The position numbers and the translations under genes are program-made. This document shows positions 1-5,162 of a DNA stretch of 10,740 nucleotides, piece by piece. Position 1 is the first letter of the stretch. Each line of letters starts with the position of its first letter. Under the pieces are notes generated by a model. That model searched no databases and was not told the DNA's origin. It worked only from the letters and a program-made list of their open reading frames with translations. This DNA comes from Butyrivibrio sp. (GTDB taxonomy: Bacteria; Bacillota_A; Clostridia; Lachnospirales; Lachnospiraceae). The stretch lies in assembly GCF_024699075.1 (NCBI RefSeq), contig NZ_JAILQF010000476.1, positions 1-10,740 of the forward strand, in the 5' to 3' direction.

Positions 1-141
1 AAGAACGCAGCTGCCTACTACAAGACCGGCAATGATCTCTCCTACTACCTGAGGAGCTTTGATCTTTTTGGCAACAATTCCAAAGAACTTTGCTGATAAC
101 AGAATAATCGCAAGATCTTTTAAAAACTCATATTTTTCCAT
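1..141 (-). CDS. Cation:proton antiporter, CPA2/Kef family (partial, N-terminus only)
   Basis: Reading leftwards from an ATG at 141 there is an open frame of 47 codons that runs off the left edge. It begins MEKYEFLKDLAII and contains the stretch KAPQVVGEIIAGLVVG. The pattern 'Pxx(V/I)GE(I/L)xAGxxxG' after the first hydrophobic segment is typical of the first membrane helices of CPA2 monovalent cation:proton antiporters (KefB/C, NapA type), which exchange Na+ or K+ for protons across the cytoplasmic membrane. A strong Shine-Dalgarno sequence, GGAGAGG (150-156), sits eight bases before the ATG and supports both the start and the strand. The gene diverges from the lipoprotein at 500. Only about 10% of a normal-length protein is visible, so ion specificity and any C-terminal TrkA-type domain cannot be judged. 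Confidence 0.82.
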   Translation of the reverse strand, partial: MEKYEFLKDLAIILLSAKFFGIVAKKIKAPQVVGEIIAGLVVGSCVL

Positions 142-149
142 AATTTTTT

Positions 150-156
150 CCTCTCC
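150..156 (-). promoter_or_regulatory. Ribosome binding site of the antiporter gene
   Basis: On the minus strand GGAGAGG lies eight bases upstream of the ATG at 141. This site is the main support for calling the short left-edge frame a real gene start. Confidence 0.75.
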
Positions 157-237
157 TTTTTTACATATAAAAAACGATAAACGCCTGCTTCACTCAAAGA
201 GCAAAAAGGTGGACATTTACCGTACATGTAATTGTTT

Positions 238-266
238 ATTGTAAATCGCAACAGTATAAGTTTTAA
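238..266 (-). promoter_or_regulatory. Candidate promoter for the antiporter gene
   Basis: On the minus strand TTAAAA (261-266) and TACAAT (238-243) are separated by 17 bases, giving 4/6 and 5/6 matches to the sigma-A consensus. Transcription would start near 231 and leave a leader of about 90 bases. The DNA is very AT-rich, so chance matches are easy. An 8-base palindrome, TACATGTA (223-230), lies next to the predicted start. Confidence 0.3.
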
Positions 267-484
267 CAAATTACTGATTATGTGTCAATGTAAAGGATAA
301 CCACACTTTCTTATATAAATAGTCTTTTTTTCCGTCTTTTTTATATTTTTTTATTATTCAAGAACAACCTTTACATTACGGCATTTTCTCATATTTTTAT
401 TTAACGAAAAATCATTTTTTTTCGAACGAATGCCTTGATTTTTATTAAGAGTTATGTTACAAATTTATAGTTGTGTTATTTTTT

Positions 485-491
485 AGGAGGG
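485..491 (+). promoter_or_regulatory. Ribosome binding site that sets the lipoprotein start
   Basis: AGGAGGG lies eight bases before the ATG at 500. An in-frame ATG at 473 lies upstream of this site and would add nine non-hydrophobic residues in front of the signal peptide, so 500 is preferred. Confidence 0.85.
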
Positions 492-499
492 AAATTATT

Positions 500-1156
500 A
501 TGATTAAAAAAATCGGAGCACTTATGCTCACTGCAACAATGATGTTCTCACTTGTTGGATGCGGTAAAAATTTTGATGGAAACTATACTGCAGATATCGA
601 CTTAACAGATGTCTTCGTAGAAAGTCTTGAATCTGAAATGGGGTCTGAAATAGATTTCGAATGGTCAGGTTCTGTAGTAATGCCTTACCATCTTGAGCTT
701 TCTGAAGGTGAGTATACTCTTTCTGTTGATGCCGATGCTACAGCTGAAAGCCTTAAGACATTCGTAGGAGACAACATTGAAACTTATATAAGCGAAGCTC
801 TTGCTACTGAACTTGAAGCTGCAGGCTTAACAGTTGATGAAGCCCTTGAAAGCTATGGCTACTCTTCAATCTGGGAGCTTATGGGCTATGATTCAAAGGA
901 TGCTTTCCTTGATGAAATGATGGCTGAAATGGATATATCTGAACTGGAAGAAACAGAAGAAGGCGAATACGAAATCGACGGTGATTCTATCACTCTTGAA
1001 GGCGTAGAGACAATTAGTGAAGACGGTGAAGAAGGCGAAGGCTGGGTTCTCACTTATGAAGATGGTTCCCTTACAGGTATCCTTGATACATCTGAGTTTG
1101 GACTTGATGGCATAGATGAAAATTTAGACGTCACTTTTGAGCTTGACGAAGACTAA
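500..1156 (+). CDS. Acidic lipoprotein, short paralogue
   Basis: This encodes 218 residues. A Lys-containing N-terminus and hydrophobic core end in a lipobox, SLVGC, with the lipidated cysteine at residue 21, so the protein should be anchored on the outer face of the membrane. The mature part is strongly acidic. It begins almost directly with the domain FDGNYTADIDLTD (from residue 25) and includes FEWSGSVVMPYHLEL, YGYSSIWELMGYDSK and EGEYEIDGDSITLE. I do not recognise this domain or its function. The next gene encodes the same domain at about 70% identity by eye with almost no gaps, so the pair is a tandem duplication. A hairpin terminator follows (1189-1232), so the two genes are probably separate transcription units. 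A role as an exported solute or peptide binding protein would be a guess. Confidence 0.85.
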   Translation: MIKKIGALMLTATMMFSLVGCGKNFDGNYTADIDLTDVFVESLESEMGSEIDFEWSGSVVMPYHLELSEGEYTLSVDADATAESLKTFVGDNIETYISEALATELEAAGLTVDEALESYGYSSIWELMGYDSKDAFLDEMMAEMDISELEETEEGEYEIDGDSITLEGVETISEDGEEGEGWVLTYEDGSLTGILDTSEFGLDGIDENLDVTFELDED

Positions 1157-1188
1157 TTCACAACGCAGAATATAATATTTATTCATAA

Positions 1189-1237
1189 AATAAGTGGAAG
1201 GAGCTGCATCAAGTAGCTATCTTCCACTTATTATTTT
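1189..1237 (+). terminator. Rho-independent terminator after the first lipoprotein gene
   Basis: A perfect 12-bp inverted repeat, AATAAGTGGAAG (1189-1200) with CTTCCACTTATT (1221-1232), encloses a 20-base loop that can fold a further inner stem (AGCTGC with GTAGCT, one G-T pair). It is followed by TTATTTT-like sequence, TATTTT at 1232-1237. The T tract is short, so termination may be incomplete. Confidence 0.75.
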
Positions 1238-1264
1238 GACATAAAAGTCCAGATATTTTAGAAT
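1236..1264 (+). promoter_or_regulatory. Sigma-A type promoter for the second lipoprotein
   Basis: A consensus TTGACA (1236-1241) is followed after exactly 17 bases by TAGAAT (1259-1264, 5/6 match). Transcription would start near 1271 and give a leader of about 60 bases before the ATG at 1333. The -35 box begins inside the T tract of the preceding terminator, so one transcription unit ends where the next begins. Confidence 0.75.
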
Positions 1265-1317
1265 TTTTTTGTATTAATCATAACTTTTACATTGATACAA
1301 GTTATAACAGGTTTTAT

Positions 1318-1324
1318 AGGAGGA
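1318..1324 (+). promoter_or_regulatory. Ribosome binding site of the second lipoprotein
   Basis: AGGAGGA ends eight bases before the ATG at 1333, the same spacing as in the upstream paralogue. Confidence 0.85.
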
Positions 1325-1332
1325 ACAAATAT

Positions 1333-2277
1333 ATGAAGAAAAAACTTGGAGCGCTTATGCTTACAACTACTATGTTGTTTTCGCTCGTTGGATGTAGTGA
1401 AGCAATAGATTTAAACTATCCAGATACCGAAGATAGTGCAGAAGATTCAAGCTCGTCTGAAGATGACAGTGCTGAGGATTCAAGCACATCTGATGATAGT
1501 ACCGAAGATTCAATTACTTCCGAAAATGATAGCGCAGAAGATTCAAGCACATTACCTGATGAAGATGAGGATACTGACAAAGACAAGGATTCTGATAAAG
1601 ACAAGGATTCTGATAAAGACAGTTCCAAAGATAACAGTTCTAAAGATAGTAGCTCCACAAAAAGTTCATCATCAAAGCATGATACTGATTATGAAAAGTT
1701 CGATGGAAATTATACTGCAGATATTGACTTAACAGATCTTTTCATTCAAAGCCTTGAAGCTGAGATAGGTACTGATTCAGATTTCGAATGGTCAGGTTCT
1801 GTAGTAATGCCATATCATCTTGAACTTTCTGAAGGAGAATATACTCTTTCACTTGATGGTGAAACTACTATTGAAAGTTTGAAGACATTCATAGGAGATA
1901 ACATTGAAGCCTACATCACTGCTCTTTTGGAAGAAGAATTAGAATCATCAGGTATCACACTTGATGATGCCCTTAAAAGCTATGGCTACTCTTCAGTCTG
2001 GGAGCTTATGGGCTATGACTCAAAAGAGGCTTTTCTCGAGGATATGATGGCAGAAATAGATCTCTCTGATCTGGATGAAACTGAAGAAGGCGAATATGAA
2101 ATCGACGGTGATTCTATCACTCTTGAAGATGTAGAGATAGTTAATGACGATGGTGAAAAAGAAAAAGGCTGGGTTCTCACTTATGAAGATGGAAAACTTA
2201 GCGGTGTCATTAGTACAGACGATTTAGGTATAGACGACATAGATGAAACTATTGATGTAATCTTCCTACCAGATTAA
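1333..2277 (+). CDS. Acidic lipoprotein, long paralogue with Ser/Asp linker
   Basis: This encodes 314 residues. The signal peptide MKKKLGALMLTTTMLFSLVGC is nearly the same as that of the upstream gene, with the lipobox cysteine at residue 21. Residues 22-122 form a low-complexity linker. It starts with imperfect DSAEDSSxSxx repeats (from residue 34), continues with alternating DKDKDS units (from residue 82) and ends in a Ser/Lys-rich part. From F123 the protein carries the same domain as the upstream paralogue (FDGNYTADIDLTD, YGYSSVWELMGYDSK, EGEYEIDGDSITLE). The linker would hold the domain away from the membrane or through the peptidoglycan, as in other tethered surface lipoproteins; that is inference. 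The domain itself is of unknown function. The gene has its own strong promoter, and its product is predicted to sit on the outer membrane face beside the short paralogue. Confidence 0.87.
   Translation: MKKKLGALMLTTTMLFSLVGCSEAIDLNYPDTEDSAEDSSSSEDDSAEDSSTSDDSTEDSITSENDSAEDSSTLPDEDEDTDKDKDSDKDKDSDKDSSKDNSSKDSSSTKSSSSKHDTDYEKFDGNYTADIDLTDLFIQSLEAEIGTDSDFEWSGSVVMPYHLELSEGEYTLSLDGETTIESLKTFIGDNIEAYITALLEEELESSGITLDDALKSYGYSSVWELMGYDSKEAFLEDMMAEIDLSDLDETEEGEYEIDGDSITLEDVEIVNDDGEKEKGWVLTYEDGKLSGVISTDDLGIDDIDETIDVIFLPD
1432..1551 (+). repeat. In-frame DSAEDSS-type repeats in the lipoprotein linker
   Basis: Four imperfect units of 33, 30, 33 and 24 bases encode variants of DSAEDSSxSxx. All lengths are multiples of three, so gain or loss of units would alter linker length without breaking the frame. 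Confidence 0.75.
1576..1620 (+). repeat. 18-base in-frame repeat encoding DKDKDS
   Basis: About 2.5 copies of an 18-base unit (GAYAAAGACAAGGATTCT) start at 1576, 1594 and 1612. The copies are almost identical at the DNA level, which suggests recent slippage-type expansion. Confidence 0.75.
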
Positions 2278-2280
2278 TTA

Positions 2281-2365
2281 AACTCGCAAACGCTTCGCTT
2301 TTTGCTCGTTATAAAATCACTGCTAACGCAGTTCTACGGGTACGGGGCTTATGACCCCGCACCCG
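2281..2365. repeat. Cluster of three consecutive hairpins after the second lipoprotein
   Basis: Three hairpins follow each other. The first (2281-2310) pairs AAC with GTT and GCAAA with TTTGC around an inner GC-TTC-GC. The second (2319-2332) is ACTGC-TAAC-GCAGT. The third (2337-2365) pairs CGGGT and CGGGG with CCCCG and ACCCG across one A-C mismatch, with a 7-base loop. The block is clearly richer in G+C than the AT-rich surroundings, and it begins three bases after the lipoprotein stop codon. No coding frame explains it. It resembles an interspersed intergenic repeat or a structured 3' UTR. Confidence 0.6.
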
Positions 2366-2367
2366 AA

Positions 2368-2410
2368 ATCAAGATATTCCCATCACCTAAAGGTGATGGG
2401 TTATCTTGAT
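2368..2410. terminator. Large hairpin between convergent genes, possible bidirectional terminator
   Basis: A 10-bp perfect stem (2379-2388 with 2391-2400) and a 9-bp outer stem (2368-2376 with 2402-2410) are separated by a small internal loop; the apical loop is only two bases. It lies between the convergent lipoprotein and YdjM-type genes, 12 bases from the latter's stop codon. Neither side has a long T tract (CATTTTATAT on plus, TTTCGGG on minus), so it may be a folded mRNA end or part of the hairpin block rather than a classic terminator. Confidence 0.55.
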
Positions 2411-2422
2411 CATTTTATATAT

Positions 2423-3064
2423 TCAATTCAGCCTAAATACTGCCAACATTTCCATATATGCCTCCTGCACATATGGAAGTGTTGAAATGTATAAGGCTAA
2501 TATAAATATTCCAGCAGCCAACATCAGTTTATTTACATACCCTTTAGAAGAACAGAGGTTGAAACTATATCCTTTTTTCATAGGCCAGAATAACTTTTCA
2601 CGCTTCCTGTTAAGAAGGTCTATTGTCAGATGTGATGCATAACCAATTGCAAAGTATGGCGTTACTTCTGGGAATATTATTCCTACACATGATGATAATA
2701 AGAAAAGTGCAAGCAGTGAATGCATAAATGATCTGTGAGGCTGACTCATTCCAAATACACATAGCAAAATAAAAGCTACGCTCCCTGTTATGATCCGATA
2801 AATATTACTATCAGCAAGAAGTCTTCTGTATATACCAACATGAAAGTTGTACTCTATTATGATCACAGCTCCCAAGGCGAGTGCAGCTGCCATAACTATC
2901 TTGTCAGCTTCCTTATGGGCTGTGGATGTTCCGGAATCGATGTCACTTATAACGCCTCCTATTGCTGCGGCTCCTGTTCCTGCTACTACAACAGGTAACG
3001 ATTCAGGTCTTAGGGCCATAAGTGCAGTAGCAATCCCTACAAAAAAATGTGTTCTTCCAAGCAT
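2423..3064 (-). CDS. YdjM-family (DUF457/PF04307) membrane protein
   Basis: This encodes 213 residues with several hydrophobic segments spread along the chain. The family hallmarks are visible in order: GRTHFFVG (H6) at the N-terminus, SDIDSGTSTAH (D41, D43, H50), HRSFMHSLLA (H110, H115), ASHLTIDLLN (H145, D149), then LFWPMKK. This His/Asp pattern is why such proteins are often annotated as membrane-bound metal-dependent hydrolases; the true substrate is not known to me. An ATG eight codons further upstream (3088) is rejected because AGGAGG (3072-3077) lies seven bases before the ATG at 3064. The gene is convergent with the lipoprotein at 1333-2277 and lies downstream of the terminator at 3216-3249, so it needs its own promoter. 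Family assignment is firm; biochemical role is not. Confidence 0.85.
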   Translation of the reverse strand: MLGRTHFFVGIATALMALRPESLPVVVAGTGAAAIGGVISDIDSGTSTAHKEADKIVMAAALALGAVIIIEYNFHVGIYRRLLADSNIYRIITGSVAFILLCVFGMSQPHRSFMHSLLALFLLSSCVGIIFPEVTPYFAIGYASHLTIDLLNRKREKLFWPMKKGYSFNLCSSKGYVNKLMLAAGIFILALYISTLPYVQEAYMEMLAVFRLN

Positions 3065-3071
3065 ATTTGTG

Positions 3072-3077
3072 CCTCCT
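3072..3077 (-). promoter_or_regulatory. Ribosome binding site that sets the YdjM-family start
   Basis: AGGAGG on the minus strand, seven bases before the ATG at 3064, overrides the in-frame ATG at 3088. Confidence 0.85.
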
Positions 3078-3130
3078 TGTGCTATCATCCTGATGTCTAT
3101 ACACGATTATGCTTTATGTCTTATTGCTGC

Positions 3131-3146
3131 CAGATTGTAGAATCTG
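3131..3146. promoter_or_regulatory. Perfect dyad upstream of the YdjM-family gene
   Basis: CAGATT-GTAG-AATCTG is a perfect 6-bp inverted repeat with a 4-base loop, about 65 bases before the start codon. It could be an operator or a leader hairpin. It does not look like the Gram-positive LexA box that one might suspect from the LexA regulation of E. coli ydjM. Confidence 0.35.
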
Positions 3147-3170
3147 TGCGATAATGGCACCAGCTTTCCC

Positions 3171-3199
3171 ATTTTATCAAATGATCAACAAAAAATGAA
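3171..3199 (-). promoter_or_regulatory. Candidate promoter for the YdjM-family gene
   Basis: On the minus strand the extended -10 TGATAAAAT (hexamer at 3171-3176) is preceded 17 bases upstream by a poor -35, TTCATT (3194-3199). Transcription would start near 3164 and place the dyad at 3131-3146 in the leader. Confidence 0.3.
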
Positions 3200-3212
3200 G
3201 CGCCTTGAACAT

Positions 3213-3249
3213 AAAAAAGAGCGATGCTCTCATTTGAACACCGCTCTTT
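3213..3249 (-). terminator. Rho-independent terminator of the acidic secreted protein gene
   Basis: A perfect 8-bp inverted repeat, AAAGAGCG (3216-3223) with CGCTCTTT (3242-3249), lies just past the stop codon at 3260. Read leftwards, the hairpin runs into a T tract. Confidence 0.85.
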
Positions 3250-3259
3250 GCTTACCATA

Positions 3260-4567
3260 TTATTCTTCACATATAGAATATCCTGTTATAGTACAATAAA
3301 TTGCACTCTGAGTGCTCTTTGAAGTATTTTCAACATATACTTCTACCTGTCCATAGCTATCTGTTTCAGGTATGTAAAACAGTACATAATATGAAGATGT
3401 CTTGCCCTTCTTGACCTTTGTATAGCAATTATCATCATATCCTGTTGAAAACTTTCCAAATGCTTCACTGTCATAAAAGCTAAGTTCATTATCTATAGCA
3501 TCATCAAGAGCTTCTAATGCTTCAACTATATAATCGTAGCTATAGTCATCTTCATCAAGATTACTGTAAAGATCATCAAGCCAGTAAACAGGTGTATCTA
3601 CATATGTACCAAGTTCTTCTGCCTCTACTTCTACATCTTCGTCATCATCTTCATCTTCTTCGTCGTTGGCTTCTTCAGAAATATCTGAACTATCAAGACC
3701 ATCCCTGAATGATTCGATATATCCTTCTTCATCAGGTTCCATCTCTGAGAGAAGATCTGCAAACTCAGTAACTATATGTGATACTTCTTCGTCATAATAT
3801 ATTTCGTATTCACTTCCAAAAGAAGTTTCAAATCTTTCAATTCTTGAGTCCTTATCAATATCTGCAGTGTAGCTGGAATCATAATCCTCTATCTCTGCTT
3901 CAATTGTCTCACCTTCACTATCTTCTTCCCAATCTGCAGATGAATATAAAGTAAGATCACCAACAGCTACTGAATAACCTGACTCTTCTGCATCCTTGAA
4001 ATCATACTCATCTATATTGATAGTATCCTCAGTTCCTCCAGCAGGAATAATATATCTTGTCCATCCCTCATCACCAGGATATGCGATTATAAGATATGCA
4101 GCCTCATCTTCATCCTCATAAGTAAGGATTTCCATATATATATCGTCATCTGCAAGTACATATGATGGAAGAACGCCTTCTTCATCATCATCGTAAATTA
4201 CTGTACAGGTACCTGACATTCCGATACATTGAGAATCATAAATGGTCTCAAATGCTTCTTCAAGAACATCTTCTGCATCATCATAATCTGTTGTTGATGA
4301 TTTTGAACTACTAGATCCGCTTTTAGATTTACTCTTTGAACTGCTCTTGGAATCACTCTCTGAGCTGCTCTTGGAATCACTCTCTGAGCTGCTCTTGGAA
4401 TCCTCTGTTTCATCCTCCTCATCTTCACTAGATTCTTCTGTCTGTGTCTTTTTATTATCTGAGGATCCTTTTCCAGTCTTAGCATATGATGTAATTCCCA
4501 TACATCCAAAAGCCAAAGATGTCGAACATGCTCCTGCGATTACCATAGTTGCAATTTTTCTTCTCAT
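3260..4567 (-). CDS. Large acidic secreted protein with Ser/Lys linker, function unknown
   Basis: This encodes 435 residues. A basic N-terminus (MRRKIATM) and hydrophobic stretch form a signal peptide, probably cut after ITSYA (residue 29). Two cysteines in the signal (14 and 22) lack a good lipobox, so secretion by signal peptidase I is more likely than lipidation. Residues ~38-100 are low-complexity Glu/Asp then Ser/Lys, including a 24-base DNA repeat encoding SSSESDSK. The rest is very acidic, with a second Asp/Glu cluster (EEANDEEDEDDDED), Tyr-rich strand-like segments and no cysteine or obvious enzyme motif until the C-terminal ITGYSICEE. I do not recognise the family. The architecture (export signal, flexible linker, acidic domain) parallels the lipoprotein at 1333-2277. 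GAGAGG (4576-4581) is eight bases from the ATG at 4567 and only two from the ATG at 4573, so the later start is chosen. Confidence 0.82.
   Translation of the reverse strand: MRRKIATMVIAGACSTSLAFGCMGITSYAKTGKGSSDNKKTQTEESSEDEEDETEDSKSSSESDSKSSSESDSKSSSKSKSKSGSSSSKSSTTDYDDAEDVLEEAFETIYDSQCIGMSGTCTVIYDDDEEGVLPSYVLADDDIYMEILTYEDEDEAAYLIIAYPGDEGWTRYIIPAGGTEDTINIDEYDFKDAEESGYSVAVGDLTLYSSADWEEDSEGETIEAEIEDYDSSYTADIDKDSRIERFETSFGSEYEIYYDEEVSHIVTEFADLLSEMEPDEEGYIESFRDGLDSSDISEEANDEEDEDDDEDVEVEAEELGTYVDTPVYWLDDLYSNLDEDDYSYDYIVEALEALDDAIDNELSFYDSEAFGKFSTGYDDNCYTKVKKGKTSSYYVLFYIPETDSYGQVEVYVENTSKSTQSAIYCTITGYSICEE
4341..4404 (-). repeat. 24-base in-frame tandem repeat in the Ser/Lys linker
   Basis: Two identical 24-base copies (4341-4364 and 4365-4388) and a partial third (4389-4404) encode SSSESDSK-type residues 55-76 of the acidic secreted protein. 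The perfect identity points to recent expansion. Confidence 0.85.
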
Positions 4568-4575
4568 TGTCATTT

Positions 4576-4581
4576 CCTCTC
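4576..4581 (-). promoter_or_regulatory. Ribosome binding site that sets the acidic secreted protein start
   Basis: GAGAGG on the minus strand is eight bases from the ATG at 4567 but only two from the in-frame ATG at 4573, favouring the shorter product. Confidence 0.75.
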
Positions 4582-4606
4582 ATTTTTATAACTAATTATT
4601 GGAATT

Positions 4607-4631
4607 TGTCAGCTTAGATTTCCTGCTGACA
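4607..4631. promoter_or_regulatory. Operator-like dyad in the divergent spacer
   Basis: TGTCAGC (4607-4613) and GCTGACA (4625-4631) form a perfect 7-bp inverted repeat spaced by 11 bases, 40-64 bases upstream of the acidic secreted protein. The 18-base centre-to-centre spacing would place both half-sites on nearly the same DNA face, as for a dimeric regulator. A leader hairpin is the alternative. Confidence 0.35.
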
Positions 4632-4737
4632 TAAAATAGCTTAACACCAATAAGAAAAATCGGATAAAAATCTGACAGACGGTCGATTTTATACGACGAA
4701 ACGACAAAAATCATATTTTTTTGATAAAAACGCTCTG

Positions 4738-4746
4738 TGTTATAAT
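4738..4746 (+). promoter_or_regulatory. Extended -10 promoter for the cysteine-rich small protein
   Basis: TGTTATAAT is a full TGn-TATAAT extended -10, with the hexamer at 4741-4746. A TTGATA at 4721 is only 14 bases away, so the -35 contribution is poor and the TG motif would compensate. Transcription would start near 4753 and leave a leader of about 30 bases. Confidence 0.55.
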
Positions 4747-4773
4747 AATATTTGAAAATCACACAGCAGATAC

Positions 4774-4777
4774 GGAG
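4774..4777 (+). promoter_or_regulatory. Ribosome binding site that sets the small protein start
   Basis: GGAG six bases before the ATG at 4784. The frame is open back to a TTG at 4721, but that would overlap the predicted promoter and has no ribosome binding site. Confidence 0.65.
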
Positions 4778-4783
4778 ATTAAA

Positions 4784-5020
4784 ATGGAGAATTCATTCAA
4801 ATATTTTGAAAACAGGGATTGTAAATATTATCCATGTCACAAAGATATGGAACATATGAATTGCCTCTTCTGCTACTGCCCCTTATACTTATGCGATGAT
4901 TGTCCGGGCACCCCTAAATATATTCAAAAGGGTGATAAAACAATTAAAAGCTGCATGGACTGCACCTTTCCTCATGAAGCCCAAAACTATGCAGAGATAA
5001 TAAAAAGACTTATACCGTAA
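4784..5020 (+). CDS. Cysteine-rich small domain protein (PF04071 type)
   Basis: This encodes 78 residues with nine cysteines at 13, 18, 27, 30, 32, 37, 40, 57 and 60. The order CKYYPCH, NCLFCYCPLY, CDDC, then CMDCTFPH matches the family called 'cysteine-rich small domain'. The paired CxxC and CxC spacing indicates a metal site (Zn or Fe-S) in the cytoplasm; no signal peptide or membrane segment is seen. From general knowledge, members of this family in clostridia are often encoded next to cobalamin biosynthesis genes, and here cobD and cbiB lie 3.6-6 kb away on the other strand. A link to cobamide metabolism is therefore plausible but unproven. It is divergent from the acidic secreted protein and has its own promoter. 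No clear terminator follows on its strand. Confidence 0.82.
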   Translation: MENSFKYFENRDCKYYPCHKDMEHMNCLFCYCPLYLCDDCPGTPKYIQKGDKTIKSCMDCTFPHEAQNYAEIIKRLIP

Positions 5021-5023
5021 TTT

Positions 5024-5063
5024 TTTACAGGATGTACTTCTATGTCAGTCTTTACAGGATGTA
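5024..5063 (+). repeat. 13-base direct repeat
   Basis: TTTACAGGATGTA occurs at 5024-5036 and again at 5051-5063, a period of 27 bases, directly after the cysteine-rich small protein gene. No function is evident. Confidence 0.55.
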
Positions 5064-5082
5064 ATATCATAATACTTCACAC

Positions 5083-5122
5083 AAAAATACCCTCTTTACC
5101 TTTAAATTGGCAAAGAGGGTAT
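5083..5122 (-). terminator. Rho-independent terminator of the pilin/fibro-slime gene
   Basis: A perfect 11-bp inverted repeat, ATACCCTCTTT (5087-5097) with AAAGAGGGTAT (5112-5122). Read leftwards it is followed by TTTTTGTGT, giving a proper T tract on the minus strand. It lies 40 bases past the stop of the 950-residue surface protein. Confidence 0.88.
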
Positions 5123-5162
5123 CAGCATATTCATAGCATATAAAATATTTAACCGCTATACA

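Larger units (their letters stand above)
142..499. other. Divergent intergenic region, 358 bases, no gene seen
   Basis: This spacer separates the leftward antiporter from the rightward lipoprotein. It is strongly AT-rich with several T runs (326-360 and 415-422). I see no convincing open frame: the plus-strand frame starting at 59 overlaps the antiporter antisense and has no ribosome binding site. The region should hold both divergent promoters. A weak plus-strand candidate is TTTACA (370-375), 16 bases, TATTTT (392-397), about 100 bases ahead of the lipoprotein start. Another weak -10-like match, TATAGT, lies at 466-471 but is too close to the ribosome binding site to be attractive. Confidence 0.5.

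Noticed and set aside
59..244. Plus-strand open frame at the left edge.
   Set aside because: It lies largely antisense to the antiporter N-terminus, lacks a ribosome binding site and has no recognisable motif.
1416..1732. Open frames on both strands over the lipoprotein linker (1416-1658 minus; 1436-1732 plus).
   Set aside because: They arise from the low-complexity Ser/Asp codons of the lipoprotein. Neither has a ribosome binding site, and the products are simple repeats.
3131..3146. LexA/SOS box upstream of the YdjM-family gene.
   Set aside because: The dyad CAGATT-GTAG-AATCTG does not resemble the Gram-positive CGAAC-N4-GTTCG box. The idea rested only on E. coli ydjM being LexA-controlled.
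3840..3880. SYTADID in the acidic secreted protein as a shared motif with YTADIDLTD of the lipoproteins.
   Set aside because: The match is only a few residues in acidic low-complexity context, and flanking sequence does not align.
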